A stretch of DNA of 45,021 nucleotides from a virus: IMG/VR virus record IMGVR_UViG_3300021076_000245, positions 1 to 45,021 of that record; one strand, 5' to 3'. The position numbers were made by a program, and so were the translations under genes. Positions 21,701 through 29,021 of the stretch are shown here, one piece after another (position 1 is the first letter of the stretch; the number at the start of each line of letters is the position of its first letter). Below the pieces are notes generated by a model that worked only from the letters and a program-made list of their open reading frames with translations, did not search any database and was not told the origin of the DNA.

Positions 21701-24013
21701 TAAGAAGTTTTCAATAGGTTGCGCAATTTTAAAGTCTTCAAGTGCCATGCCATGAGTAGCGGCCCAATTGCGACCTGTATCTTCCATTGCATTGCGAATA
21801 GTATCAATGCGATACTGTACTTCCTGCATTCCCTTCAACACATTTCCACTATTGTCAAGCACATTGCCTAACTCATATTGTGCTTTGTAGTGGCGTAACG
21901 CAGTAGCTTTATCAACAGGATTAATGAGTTGTTCTGCTGAGGCATTCTGCAATTCTCCAGCGGTAAGTTTAAACATTTGTTCTTCTGGCACATTAACAAG
22001 CTGTGCTGCATCCGTGATTGGGCGGGAAGGATTAGCAGCGATATAGCGATTTGCGATATCTTGTTTAGTGGTAGCAAGCTTGCTAAGAAAGTTTTCAGGA
22101 GAATATGCGAAATCTTTAACAGCACTGCCGTCAATCGTAATATTTTTCTTTTCCAATCCGCTAAGCCAAGCATCGAAATCCTTATTAGGATTCTCGCTCC
22201 AACTCTTCCATAGTGATTCCATAACAGGAAGATCAGAAGAATTGATTGCAGTTTTGTTGGCGATAGCATTTCTATCTGCCCATAGATAGCGAGCATTAGC
22301 GTCAATGGGTTTCATAGTTTCATCAAAGGCAGTATCAGCAGACTGCGAGAAAAAAGAATCACCTGCTTTTACACCTTGCTTAGAAACAATTAGATTTCCT
22401 AGATCACCAACAGTGGGAGTGAATTTAGAATTTCCATCGACAACAGCACCAGTAAGTGTATCAATAACTTCTGGAGTGCTGTAGAATTTTTTACTTCCTT
22501 CTGGCAGAGTACCATTCATACGAAATTGACGTTCTTCTGCTTGCGTAAGAATGCGACCTTCGCCAACTCTAGGAACTTGTTCAAAAAGTTGAGAATCAGG
22601 ATTAATGCTAGGTTTACCAAACTTATCGAAATAAATATCAGCACCAGCATTGAATGCATCTTCTTGAGTAGAAATCGTTACATCTTCTCCAAGAAGCGAA
22701 ATGCGATTTCCAGCAGCAATGATTTTACCGCTACCAGTAGCGCCAGGTTTAAGCTGATAGGCTAATGAAGCAGTTCCGTTATCTATTGGCGTCTTAGAAA
22801 ACACTCGCTGCCAGTCTTCAGGATTAGCGTCACCAATAGAGGTTTTGTTTAGAAAAAACTTACCACTATCGTTAACAGGAAATAGCAAACCATCGATAGG
22901 AGTAGCACCTGGAGTTACTTTGACTCCATCGATATCTTCTAAAGACAGCCGTGACAGATTATTCATGCGAGCAAGTTGCCAATACATCTGTTCTTTATCA
23001 GCACCAGAAGCTCGCATTTTAAGTACAGAATCAGTAACAGCATTTGCAAGTTCAGAATCATCGCCGCTGGTCAATTCCCCAAACCAACTGCGAATATTGT
23101 TGGTTGCTGTTTTGATTGTATTGTTAATTCGCAATCTTCCTGCAGTTATATTTTGCATTTCATCAACAGGAAGATTGTCAAGAGATTGCAATCCAGTTAC
23201 AATGCGATCACCAGCAGCAAAACTACCTTTTCCCAAAAGTTGCAAGTCTTCTGCAGGCTTAAGCATTTTTTCAAATTGCACAGAAGCTCTGTTGATTTTA
23301 GCAACAGTAAAAAATCCATCAACTAAACCACCGAATGCACCGCCAAGAGCAGCGCCATAAAATGCATTGTTTGCAACATCGCTAAGCGATTGTGTATCAA
23401 GAAGCGGAGAAGCGTGCATAGTAGAGCCAATTGCAGCTTCCATAGCAAGACTCATAAGAGCTTGATCACCAAAAGAAAGTGCAAATGCTTTAGCTTTCTC
23501 TGCCATTAGCGAACCATAAAATCCATTTCCAATATCAGGAATATCAGAAATGGCTTGTTTCACTACATTAGATTTCGCAACAGCAGGAAGAAATCCAGAC
23601 ATACGCGCCATGAGAGAAGTAGTTTCACCAGCACGATATGCATTATAGGCAGTTGACGCTGCCTTCATTGCAAGTCCATAACCTTTAATGGCTCCAAAGC
23701 CTGGCAATAGTGAACCTGCAATTAGTCCGGCAGCTTCGATACCTTGCTTGTGCTGATTGTAATAATTGATTGTATCCGTATCGCCAGTATAATCAGAAAT
23801 GTCAAGCTTTTCAGCATTGCCGCCAAATAGATTATTGACTTCAACAGCAGTATTAGCAAAGCTGTTAATAATACTCATTCCAGTTAATGGAATTCCTTTA
23901 GTGACAACATCGCTGATATCATCCATGAGCGAAGGCGCTTGCAATTGAGCAGCAGAGGTATCAAGAGCATAACCAAACGAAGAGACTTCGCCAGTGCTAG
24001 GATCTGTAATCAT
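18704..24013 (-). CDS. Giant ejection (internal virion) protein
   Basis: This 1769-residue protein is the last gene of the late arm. Its size and position, after two other putative ejection proteins, match the T7 gp16-like protein that forms the DNA translocation conduit across the cell envelope. I see no SLT transglycosylase motif such as the one in T7 gp16, so wall digestion may be absent or done by another protein. The N-terminal 200 residues hold Gly/Ala-rich hydrophobic helices (GLIAGSLLPGFGAIKGYG; GAALGGAFGGLVDGFF) that could insert in a membrane. The rest is long and mixed with many helices. The start ATG overlaps the previous stop (ATGA), and GGAG lies upstream. Its 3' end overlaps the last early gene. 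Confidence 0.85.
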   Translation of the reverse strand: MITDPSTGEVSSFGYALDTSAAQLQAPSLMDDISDVVTKGIPLTGMSIINSFANTAVEVNNLFGGNAEKLDISDYTGDTDTINYYNQHKQGIEAAGLIAGSLLPGFGAIKGYGLAMKAASTAYNAYRAGETTSLMARMSGFLPAVAKSNVVKQAISDIPDIGNGFYGSLMAEKAKAFALSFGDQALMSLAMEAAIGSTMHASPLLDTQSLSDVANNAFYGAALGGAFGGLVDGFFTVAKINRASVQFEKMLKPAEDLQLLGKGSFAAGDRIVTGLQSLDNLPVDEMQNITAGRLRINNTIKTATNNIRSWFGELTSGDDSELANAVTDSVLKMRASGADKEQMYWQLARMNNLSRLSLEDIDGVKVTPGATPIDGLLFPVNDSGKFFLNKTSIGDANPEDWQRVFSKTPIDNGTASLAYQLKPGATGSGKIIAAGNRISLLGEDVTISTQEDAFNAGADIYFDKFGKPSINPDSQLFEQVPRVGEGRILTQAEERQFRMNGTLPEGSKKFYSTPEVIDTLTGAVVDGNSKFTPTVGDLGNLIVSKQGVKAGDSFFSQSADTAFDETMKPIDANARYLWADRNAIANKTAINSSDLPVMESLWKSWSENPNKDFDAWLSGLEKKNITIDGSAVKDFAYSPENFLSKLATTKQDIANRYIAANPSRPITDAAQLVNVPEEQMFKLTAGELQNASAEQLINPVDKATALRHYKAQYELGNVLDNSGNVLKGMQEVQYRIDTIRNAMEDTGRNWAATHGMALEDFKIAQPIENFLASTPAGAGFLKFAQGAYNSAQQACEIVGRNVSRLVNSRYQTITDTLAPLSRDLKDDSKAALELNAFVAVRQRTGEKFVFLPDDVAGSQFGDIVKDGSKVAVLKDSIEEIKDEQNNVTHNWNNNYLPNGFIQAKGIDPSQLPAQGLRNFYVLSPKVAAWEQANMELNDARILNENSRRAALGLQTRGNISTGVLYTPPIDTAKYPYFVYAKQKAGLPLSDDGTGIITASSYEDLQNKILALGPDFETYTKQQLADYKKAYGEYDFTKNFYNSRVNSEMTRKGILNDVIPNVNLETTLQRYTDWHAKMETSQIRNFTELVNGQLFAELDSLGDRFSSLATSKMQNPTQDAFAKMQSNPFDSYKRLALNVSNKDQYTFWNYAQEKVESYADTAFKTMRDALTSVRLNQSSVEEANNVMKTAGLGDPFGDAIKGMQNYEIANQLPPQRYLSKIIAANNAILGSAVIKFDPLQQLLHAITTPMLAAVEGAHVLTGGVAKDLFMTALPTDESKSVFAVAKPMYKAITNFFRQNSDEFADRTALYKGIVEGRTTGSEEISRLENVSLPMGINNDAKAEAYYGSLKDFLRKPFDLSEAFSNFVACDVGYQIFHDTLGYEGKDLSDNIWSFVNRIKTNIVTAQRPIAFQGPIGQAVGLFQSFYLNLMQNMFRYVGNGEAKTMALMGGLQGTLFGAQGLPGLNVINQAIASASGNTGNADIYSTLPDFFGQTLGKYILYGSVSNVLGASMYTRAEMNPRNLTVLPVNPLEWAGISGSIRFVQNIYNMFEKVAGGGDAVNNLLMGIEHNGVSRPLAGLAQLMQGYSTTSKGGLIATNDSNYHTSGLSDLFGGAYFARLIGARPLDEAIILNDDYRRNLFAAKDRAAMEFLGEEVRSNMLGGKQLSPNQTETFMNRYASLGGNMITFPQKMMQWQQESTVSMANKVLQQLNSPRAQQAMKVMGGQPLPDVRNTGTTMAPQSPVAPLAGNNSTVSSNYQKPLNPLQPELTP
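18780..18809. terminator. Possible convergence hairpin
   Basis: An 8-bp perfect stem pairs 18780-18787 (AATGGCGC) with 18802-18809. It lies 27 bases past the stop of the last rightward gene and inside the coding 3' end of the leftward gene. There is no U-tract, so it would need Rho or pausing. It is the only candidate stop signal I see for the rightward arm. Confidence 0.3.
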
Positions 24014-25659
24014 TTGGAAGCTCCAGTATTGATGTTCATCCGCTGCACTTGAATTAGATACCGCATAAAGGCATTAGATACTTGTGCTGTATTGGTCATA
24101 TCATAATTGTTGGTGCCTAGTCTGCCTGGATTGTGAATATTAACATGATAGCCTTGTTGTTCAGGCAGTCCCATTAGTTTATACTGGCTTGTTTCATTGG
24201 CTTGCAAAGTAGCTTGCATAAACAAATGCGACATTTCTTGTGTAAGCTGTCCAAAAATTGCCTGCGCTTGTCCTGCAGGAACTTTATCCATTACTCTGTA
24301 AGCAGCATTAAATACAGCGTCGGTAGATAATGGCATTGTTTTATCTGCTGCTATTACAGGATGCAATGCTTCGTTAAGAAGCGGAGTTGTATCTTGATTG
24401 ATAACCGAAGCTAGAGAAGGCGGAGTGTAAAAATAATTCTTTGGAGAAATGTTATGCATTTCATTTGATAGCGCAGGAGCTAAAGAGCGATCGATAATAG
24501 CATCTTGTGATTTATCATCAAGAGCACTAAATGATTTGTTGAACGATTGCATAGCAAGTGCATTAAAGTTATTCATATTATCATTAGACCAAGCATTAAG
24601 ATGCTGTCTAGTAACATTAAGATTAACATTACCAGGAGCATTAAGTCCATTAGTAATGCGCATTGCAGAAGCAGGGTCAAGAGTGTTATTAGAAGCTCCA
24701 TAAGCAAGAAGCCACAACTTTTCTTTAATAGGAGCGGGCATTCTATTAAGTTGATCAACGCTCTGCACAGGAGGAATGTTATAGGGAGCAAGAGCAGTAT
24801 TTACATCAGTAAGCTCTTTAGCTTTAGCAGCATCATTTTGCTGCTTCTCTTTGAAAATCTCATTAATTTCTTGCATACGAGCAGAATAGTATGAAGCTTC
24901 GATAGGAGTAATAAGTTGTTTAAGCTTCAAATCAGCCTCTGCAATTCCAAGTTGCTGCTGTTGGAAATAGGCAGAAAGTTGCTGATAATTCATTTCGCTG
25001 ATGGCTTTAGTCGTAGTTAGCCCAAGCTGTGCTAATTGCACATTAGCTTTTTGTCCTTCAACATCAGCAGTAGCCTGTGCAATAGTAGCTTTATTTGCAG
25101 CTTCTTTAGCAGCATCAACAACGGTAATCTGCGAATTGCGAATTCCGGTGTCCGTAGCAGCTTGCGTCAATTCGTGCAAACGAAGCATCTGTTTATCGAA
25201 AGTATCCTGTTGAGATTGCTGTGCCGGTTCCTCAAAAAGCAATCTAGCTTGTGCACCAAGATATCCAACAGGATCATTCCACGGCATAATATTGCGATCT
25301 TGCGTTATCTGCTGATCACGTTGGAGCAAACCTTTGCTATTTTCATTGATAGCATCAGCCATAGCACCAACAACAAAATTACTTTTAGTGGGATCGATGC
25401 CCATACGAGCAAATGTATCAGCATTTTGAGCATTTACATTTGCTTTAACCGCACCTTCCATAGTAGCGATTTCGGCATTTGCTTGTCCCACTTTAGCTGC
25501 GTCAGAAGAAATATTGGAAGTAGCATTCTGAGCAGTAGTGAATTGATTAAGCATATCAGTAATGCTTTGTTGAATGGAGGTTCCAAATTGAGAAGCCACT
25601 CCATTAACAATGCCATTAAGATCCATTGAATTATCAGAAGGCGAAGCTGTATCTGCCAT
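24010..25659 (-). CDS. Ejection protein, T7 gp15-like position
   Basis: The 549-residue protein is Gln, Asn and Ala rich, with long helices. Residues about 195-275 are likely coiled coil (QLSAYFQQQQLGIAEADLKL, then EINEIFKEKQQND). Near residue 125 is a PWNDPVGYLGAQARLLFEEP segment typical of this group in phages. There is no signal peptide or enzymatic motif. It is the second of three large adjacent genes that probably encode the ejected core proteins forming the channel. It is coupled to the following 1769-residue gene by a 4-base overlap. The assignment is by character and position. Confidence 0.75.
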   Translation of the reverse strand: MADTASPSDNSMDLNGIVNGVASQFGTSIQQSITDMLNQFTTAQNATSNISSDAAKVGQANAEIATMEGAVKANVNAQNADTFARMGIDPTKSNFVVGAMADAINENSKGLLQRDQQITQDRNIMPWNDPVGYLGAQARLLFEEPAQQSQQDTFDKQMLRLHELTQAATDTGIRNSQITVVDAAKEAANKATIAQATADVEGQKANVQLAQLGLTTTKAISEMNYQQLSAYFQQQQLGIAEADLKLKQLITPIEASYYSARMQEINEIFKEKQQNDAAKAKELTDVNTALAPYNIPPVQSVDQLNRMPAPIKEKLWLLAYGASNNTLDPASAMRITNGLNAPGNVNLNVTRQHLNAWSNDNMNNFNALAMQSFNKSFSALDDKSQDAIIDRSLAPALSNEMHNISPKNYFYTPPSLASVINQDTTPLLNEALHPVIAADKTMPLSTDAVFNAAYRVMDKVPAGQAQAIFGQLTQEMSHLFMQATLQANETSQYKLMGLPEQQGYHVNIHNPGRLGTNNYDMTNTAQVSNAFMRYLIQVQRMNINTGASK

Positions 25660-25660
25660 T

Positions 25661-27268
25661 TTAATAATCCCTATTACGCCTAAAGGAATTATAATTAGAG
25701 GGCTTTAGCCATTGTAAAGTTATAATTCCAACGATAGTAGTTAGAATTTCAACTCCCCAAAAAGCTATAAATCCTTTAGTTCGCTTCTTTGCATAACCAT
25801 GTCTCTCTACAGAAGCAGCAACGTATTCTGCTCTATTGTAGAAAACTTTAGCAAAGAACCGCGAAATTGGATGGGAAGGCTTTTTGCGCATAAGTTTAGC
25901 AACTGGAGTAGCCCAAGCCCAATAGCTTTGCTTAGCAAGTCTGCTATATCGCTTGTTGAAATGCATACTTCCATAGTACCACCAAGCTCGTGGCATTTTA
26001 CCTGTATCAAGCATAGCAGTACAAATTACAGAAGCTGCTGCAGCAGCCTCAGCAATAGAAGATAAAACATCTGCAATGCCTCCACCAGTAGCTTCTTCGA
26101 CTACACCTTCACCAGTAGCTTCAAGAGCAGAATCCTCAGCAGCAGCTTCAACTCCTTCACCGCCCAGTAAATCTTCTGTAGGTGCTAATGCTCCACCTTC
26201 GCCAGGATTGATTAAGCCAGTTCCACTAAAAGCATCATCAAATTGACTAAGTGCCGCTGTACCAGTATCGCCAGAAGCAAGTGATCCAATTCCAGCGGCA
26301 GCATCAGTTCCAGTAATACCACTAGCGATTCCAGTATCTACACTGGCTTCAGTGCCTGTTCCAGCTATACTAGCGATATCGATCGATGAAGCTGGAGCAG
26401 TTCCCATAGCTGCAGTATCTGTACTAACTGCTGCTGCATCAGTTCCAGCAGAGGTCATTCCAGCATCGCCACCTATGGTTACACCAGGAATATTGCCAGA
26501 AGTTAACGCGTCTAAACTAGCAGTTTGCTGCGCTCCAACTCCTTGCTCTGCCATATCAGCAGATGTTTTATCTAAAGCGCCTGAATTATAAGCGCTTAGT
26601 GCAGCAGCATCGTTCCCGGTATTAGCTGACGCTCCAGCAACTCCTATTCCAGTCTCATTGTATCCAATAGTTGGAATGCTTTGATTAACCATTTCCGAAC
26701 TTGTTAAAGCACCACTCGGCGAAGAAGCTGGTTCACCAAAGATTGCTTTTCCAAGCATGGTTGATTTGAATGTACCAACTGGATCAGAAGCTGCGTTGAT
26801 AACATCTCCGCCGTGATTGTAGACTCCGTACCCAAGACCGCCAATTTCAAGAGTTTGTGATACGCCTGTAGGAAGCAGTCCTTGATTCTTAGATACAGTA
26901 GATTTATCCGCTTGTGCAATTCCGTTAGCAGCAGAAGCCGCAATCTGCTGTTGCGATGTTTCATAATTTGCAACAGTAGCAGCAGACTGAGCAGCCGCTT
27001 GTGCCTGTGCATAAGAGCTAAGCATGCTATTTACGCTGCTATTATACATGCCGCTGGTATTCTGCTGTTGAGCGGTACCAGCAAATTGCATAGCAGCCTG
27101 ATACATTGCATTACTGATAACAGGCTGCAATACAGCATATGGATTAGATGCATTGGTATTTGCTGTATTCAATACATTTTGCAATGCCCCAGTATTTCCG
27201 GTAGTAGTAGATTTAGTTTGACCGCTACCGAAAATGGAAGCTAACAAAGATGAATAATCCATTGCCAT
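25661..27268 (-). CDS. Ejection protein, T7 gp14-like position, with low-complexity middle
   Basis: The 535-residue protein starts with an Ala/Gln/Asn-rich helical part (residues 40-115). A long Ala/Gly/Thr/Ser-rich, acidic, low-complexity section covers residues 155-410. The C-terminal 110 residues are well ordered, with ICTAMLDTGKMPRAWWYYG, conserved-looking aromatic and basic residues, and a hydrophobic GFIAFWGVEILTTIVGIITL segment that could span a membrane. This C-terminal domain recurs, to my memory, in phage virion proteins. ATG occurs at residue 1 and residue 3; GGAG precedes the first. Confidence 0.72.
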   Translation of the reverse strand: MAMDYSSLLASIFGSGQTKSTTTGNTGALQNVLNTANTNASNPYAVLQPVISNAMYQAAMQFAGTAQQQNTSGMYNSSVNSMLSSYAQAQAAAQSAATVANYETSQQQIAASAANGIAQADKSTVSKNQGLLPTGVSQTLEIGGLGYGVYNHGGDVINAASDPVGTFKSTMLGKAIFGEPASSPSGALTSSEMVNQSIPTIGYNETGIGVAGASANTGNDAAALSAYNSGALDKTSADMAEQGVGAQQTASLDALTSGNIPGVTIGGDAGMTSAGTDAAAVSTDTAAMGTAPASSIDIASIAGTGTEASVDTGIASGITGTDAAAGIGSLASGDTGTAALSQFDDAFSGTGLINPGEGGALAPTEDLLGGEGVEAAAEDSALEATGEGVVEEATGGGIADVLSSIAEAAAAASVICTAMLDTGKMPRAWWYYGSMHFNKRYSRLAKQSYWAWATPVAKLMRKKPSHPISRFFAKVFYNRAEYVAASVERHGYAKKRTKGFIAFWGVEILTTIVGIITLQWLKPSNYNSFRRNRDY

Positions 27269-27313
27269 GTTAAATTACTCCAAAGAGTAGTATTGCTTTA
27301 AAATACTTAATAA

Positions 27314-27337
27314 AGTAGCCCTATTTCTAGAGCTACT
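27314..27337 (-). terminator. Weak hairpin before the ejection genes
   Basis: A 6-bp stem pairs 27314-27319 with 27332-27337 (AGTAGC with GCTACT). On the minus strand it is followed by TTATTAAGTATTTT. It could attenuate transcription between the small lipoprotein cluster and the ejection genes, but the stem is short. Confidence 0.3.
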
Positions 27338-27349
27338 GAGTTAAATATT

Positions 27350-27544
27350 TTAGCTAGCAGCAGTAGTGCTAGCCTTAAGTTTATTGTAGACAACATCCAA
27401 AGCAGCTTCAGTAAGCTTCAACTGAGCAGCAGTAGGATCCTGACCACTGTTAACGATCGAAACCCAATTCTGATAGGCAGTGATAATAGCAGGAACCTGC
27501 TGAACAATGCCTTCGATAATTGCAATAACAACACTGGCATTCAT
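27350..27544 (-). CDS. Small helical protein related to adjacent lipoprotein
   Basis: I start at ATG 27544, with GGAGTAACTAAT upstream; a GTG five codons earlier is less likely. The 64-residue product is helical, starting with a mildly hydrophobic SVVIAIIEGIVQQVPAIIT helix. Its centre, NWVSIVNSGQDPTAAQLK, resembles TWVDTGKPNAAQLK in the neighbouring lipoprotein, so the genes may have arisen by duplication. It has no lipobox. Function is unknown. Confidence 0.72.
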   Translation of the reverse strand: MNASVVIAIIEGIVQQVPAIITAYQNWVSIVNSGQDPTAAQLKLTEAALDVVYNKLKASTTAAS

Positions 27545-27545
27545 A

Positions 27546-27965
27546 TTAGTTACTCCCACTAGAAGAAGTTGTTACACCGTTAGTATTCAACAGATCACTG
27601 AACTGCTGAACCGCAGAAGTAGCTGTGCTAAAGGCGCCAGTTACAAGTGCTCCATTTATACACGAGGTTGTATATTTGTTAGTTGTTGGGTCAATTGAGC
27701 AAGCTTCAAGAGCGCTTACTGCAGAAGCTACTGCAGAATGAGCAACCTCATTTGCCTGATTGATAGCTTTCAACTGAGCAGCATTAGGCTTGCCAGTATC
27801 AACCCAAGTCTGAGCAGCCCCAGCAAGTCCCTGATACGTAATCTGCAAAGCTGCAATGCTCTGAGCAGCATCAGGTGTGGAAGTAGGCAACAAGTTGTTA
27901 GCCTGCAAGAAACTGCAAGCAGCTAGCAAAAGCAAAGCAGCACAACTCAAACAAAGCTTTTTCAT
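27546..27965 (-). CDS. Phage-encoded lipoprotein
   Basis: The 139-residue protein opens with MKKLCLSCAALLLLAAC, a basic start, a hydrophobic core and a lipobox (LAAC, Cys17) for lipoprotein signal peptidase. The mature part is Ala/Gln/Thr/Asn-rich and helical, with two further cysteines, CSIDPTTNKYTTSC, that could form a disulphide in the periplasm. It is probably anchored in the inner or outer membrane of a Gram-negative host. Possible roles are superinfection exclusion, outer spanin or DNA entry; the sequence does not decide between these. Its start overlaps the previous gene by 4 bases. Confidence 0.85.
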   Translation of the reverse strand: MKKLCLSCAALLLLAACSFLQANNLLPTSTPDAAQSIAALQITYQGLAGAAQTWVDTGKPNAAQLKAINQANEVAHSAVASAVSALEACSIDPTTNKYTTSCINGALVTGAFSTATSAVQQFSDLLNTNGVTTSSSGSN

Positions 27966-28345
27966 GAGTTACCTCCTGTAGGAAGTCCAGAACTAATAGT
28001 CGTAGAAGCAATCGGCTTGTTCAAAGCATCAATCGCTGTATTAGTGCAGCCATTTATAGCAACAGCGTTACCTGTCTGCACAAGTGGAAGCGTCTTCAAT
28101 ACATCAGTCAATGCTTCAACAGCAAAAGATCTGATATCAGAAATCGCTACAGTTTTGACACCAGAATCTTTTGCATGAAGAAAGTTAAGGGCAAAAAGAT
28201 CTAGCACCTTATAGAATTTCCCAGCAACGCTGTTTGGTTCTGGAGTAGGCGTAAGAGCAGCAATTACTCCAGCTAGAACGACAATATGACTAGGATCTGC
28301 AAGAACCCAATTCAAGATTGCCTTAAAGAAATCAATTGTATTCAC
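27962..28345 (-). CDS. Unknown small protein with hydrophobic N-terminal helix
   Basis: The 127-residue product starts at GTG 28345, with AAGGAG upstream. The HIVVLAGVIAALTPTPEPNS segment near residues 20-40 is hydrophobic and then Pro-rich, followed by a KFYKVLDLFALNFLHAKD helix. I recall similar small phage proteins near lysis or tail genes, but I do not know their function. It is the first gene of a three-gene cluster with the lipoprotein. Confidence 0.72.
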   Translation of the reverse strand: MNTIDFFKAILNWVLADPSHIVVLAGVIAALTPTPEPNSVAGKFYKVLDLFALNFLHAKDSGVKTVAISDIRSFAVEALTDVLKTLPLVQTGNAVAINGCTNTAIDALNKPIASTTISSGLPTGGNS

Positions 28346-28390
28346 ATTTTTAACTCCTTATTTTTACATACTGTGCTTTAAATTAATGCA

Positions 28391-28419
28391 AGTATATAAG
28401 ACAGTTATTTTGCAAACAA
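28391..28419 (-). promoter_or_regulatory. Possible late-arm internal promoter
   Basis: On the minus strand, TTGTTT (28414-28419) is followed by a 17-bp spacer and TATACT (28391-28396), a good -10. It lies in the 82-bp gap before the gene 27962-28345 and could give separate expression to the lipoprotein cluster and ejection genes. The -35 box is weak. Confidence 0.35.
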
Positions 28420-28427
28420 TAGGGGTT

Positions 28428-29021
28428 TTAATGCTGCACATATCCTCCTACGTTGAAGTATAATTGAGTTTGCGATATAGCAAATCCTACATATTGCTCT
28501 ATATTTCCGCTGCTTGAAGGTCTACCCGAAGTAATATAGCCTCCAACAGTCGCTAGATAATAGGATGTTCCAACAGTCAATCCTGATAAAGAAACCAAAC
28601 CAGAGCCGATAATAACTTCTCCAACGGAGTTAGCAACTATCCCACCAGCAGTATCACAAAATCCCATACAAGATTTTGTATTGTCTGTTGCATTTGCATT
28701 TCTTACATAAGTAGTTCCATTTAAAGCAAAGATGTTAATAGCTGCTCCATAGGCAATTCTTTCAGCCGCTGTTACATAAAAACGACCAAGGTTGCTGCGA
28801 AGTATAGTATTTCCATTTCCAGCAAAACTACTCCATTGGGAAGGAGATTGAGAGGAAATACCGCAATTGTTGACAAAACATTGAATTACTTGTTGTAGAC
28901 ATAGATAAATCTGCGAAAGTGCAGACTGCAATTCTGTGGACAAATCTGCGGGAGGCGATTGTGGAATTAGAAAATTAACAGAAGAATAATATGACCCTGT
29001 TTCATTTGTTTGAATACTCAT
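28428..29021 (-). CDS. Virion-associated beta-rich protein, fibre-like
   Basis: The 197-residue protein is beta-rich. The C-terminal part has GLTVGTSYYLATVGGYITSG, a GNIEQYVGFAIS stretch and a final beta strand, as seen in small trimeric fibre or decoration domains in phages. An earlier part (residues 60-110) has a SFAGNGNTILRSN-type segment. The start overlaps the stop of the nozzle gene (TAATG), so it is translated together with the tail genes. A role at the tail tip or in receptor binding is likely but inferred. Confidence 0.65.
   Translation of the reverse strand: MSIQTNETGSYYSSVNFLIPQSPPADLSTELQSALSQIYLCLQQVIQCFVNNCGISSQSPSQWSSFAGNGNTILRSNLGRFYVTAAERIAYGAAINIFALNGTTYVRNANATDNTKSCMGFCDTAGGIVANSVGEVIIGSGLVSLSGLTVGTSYYLATVGGYITSGRPSSSGNIEQYVGFAISQTQLYFNVGGYVQH

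Noticed and set aside
18704-24013. Lytic transglycosylase domain in the giant ejection protein
   Set aside because: Expected from T7 gp16, but no SLT catalytic Glu motif could be seen in the N-terminal part.
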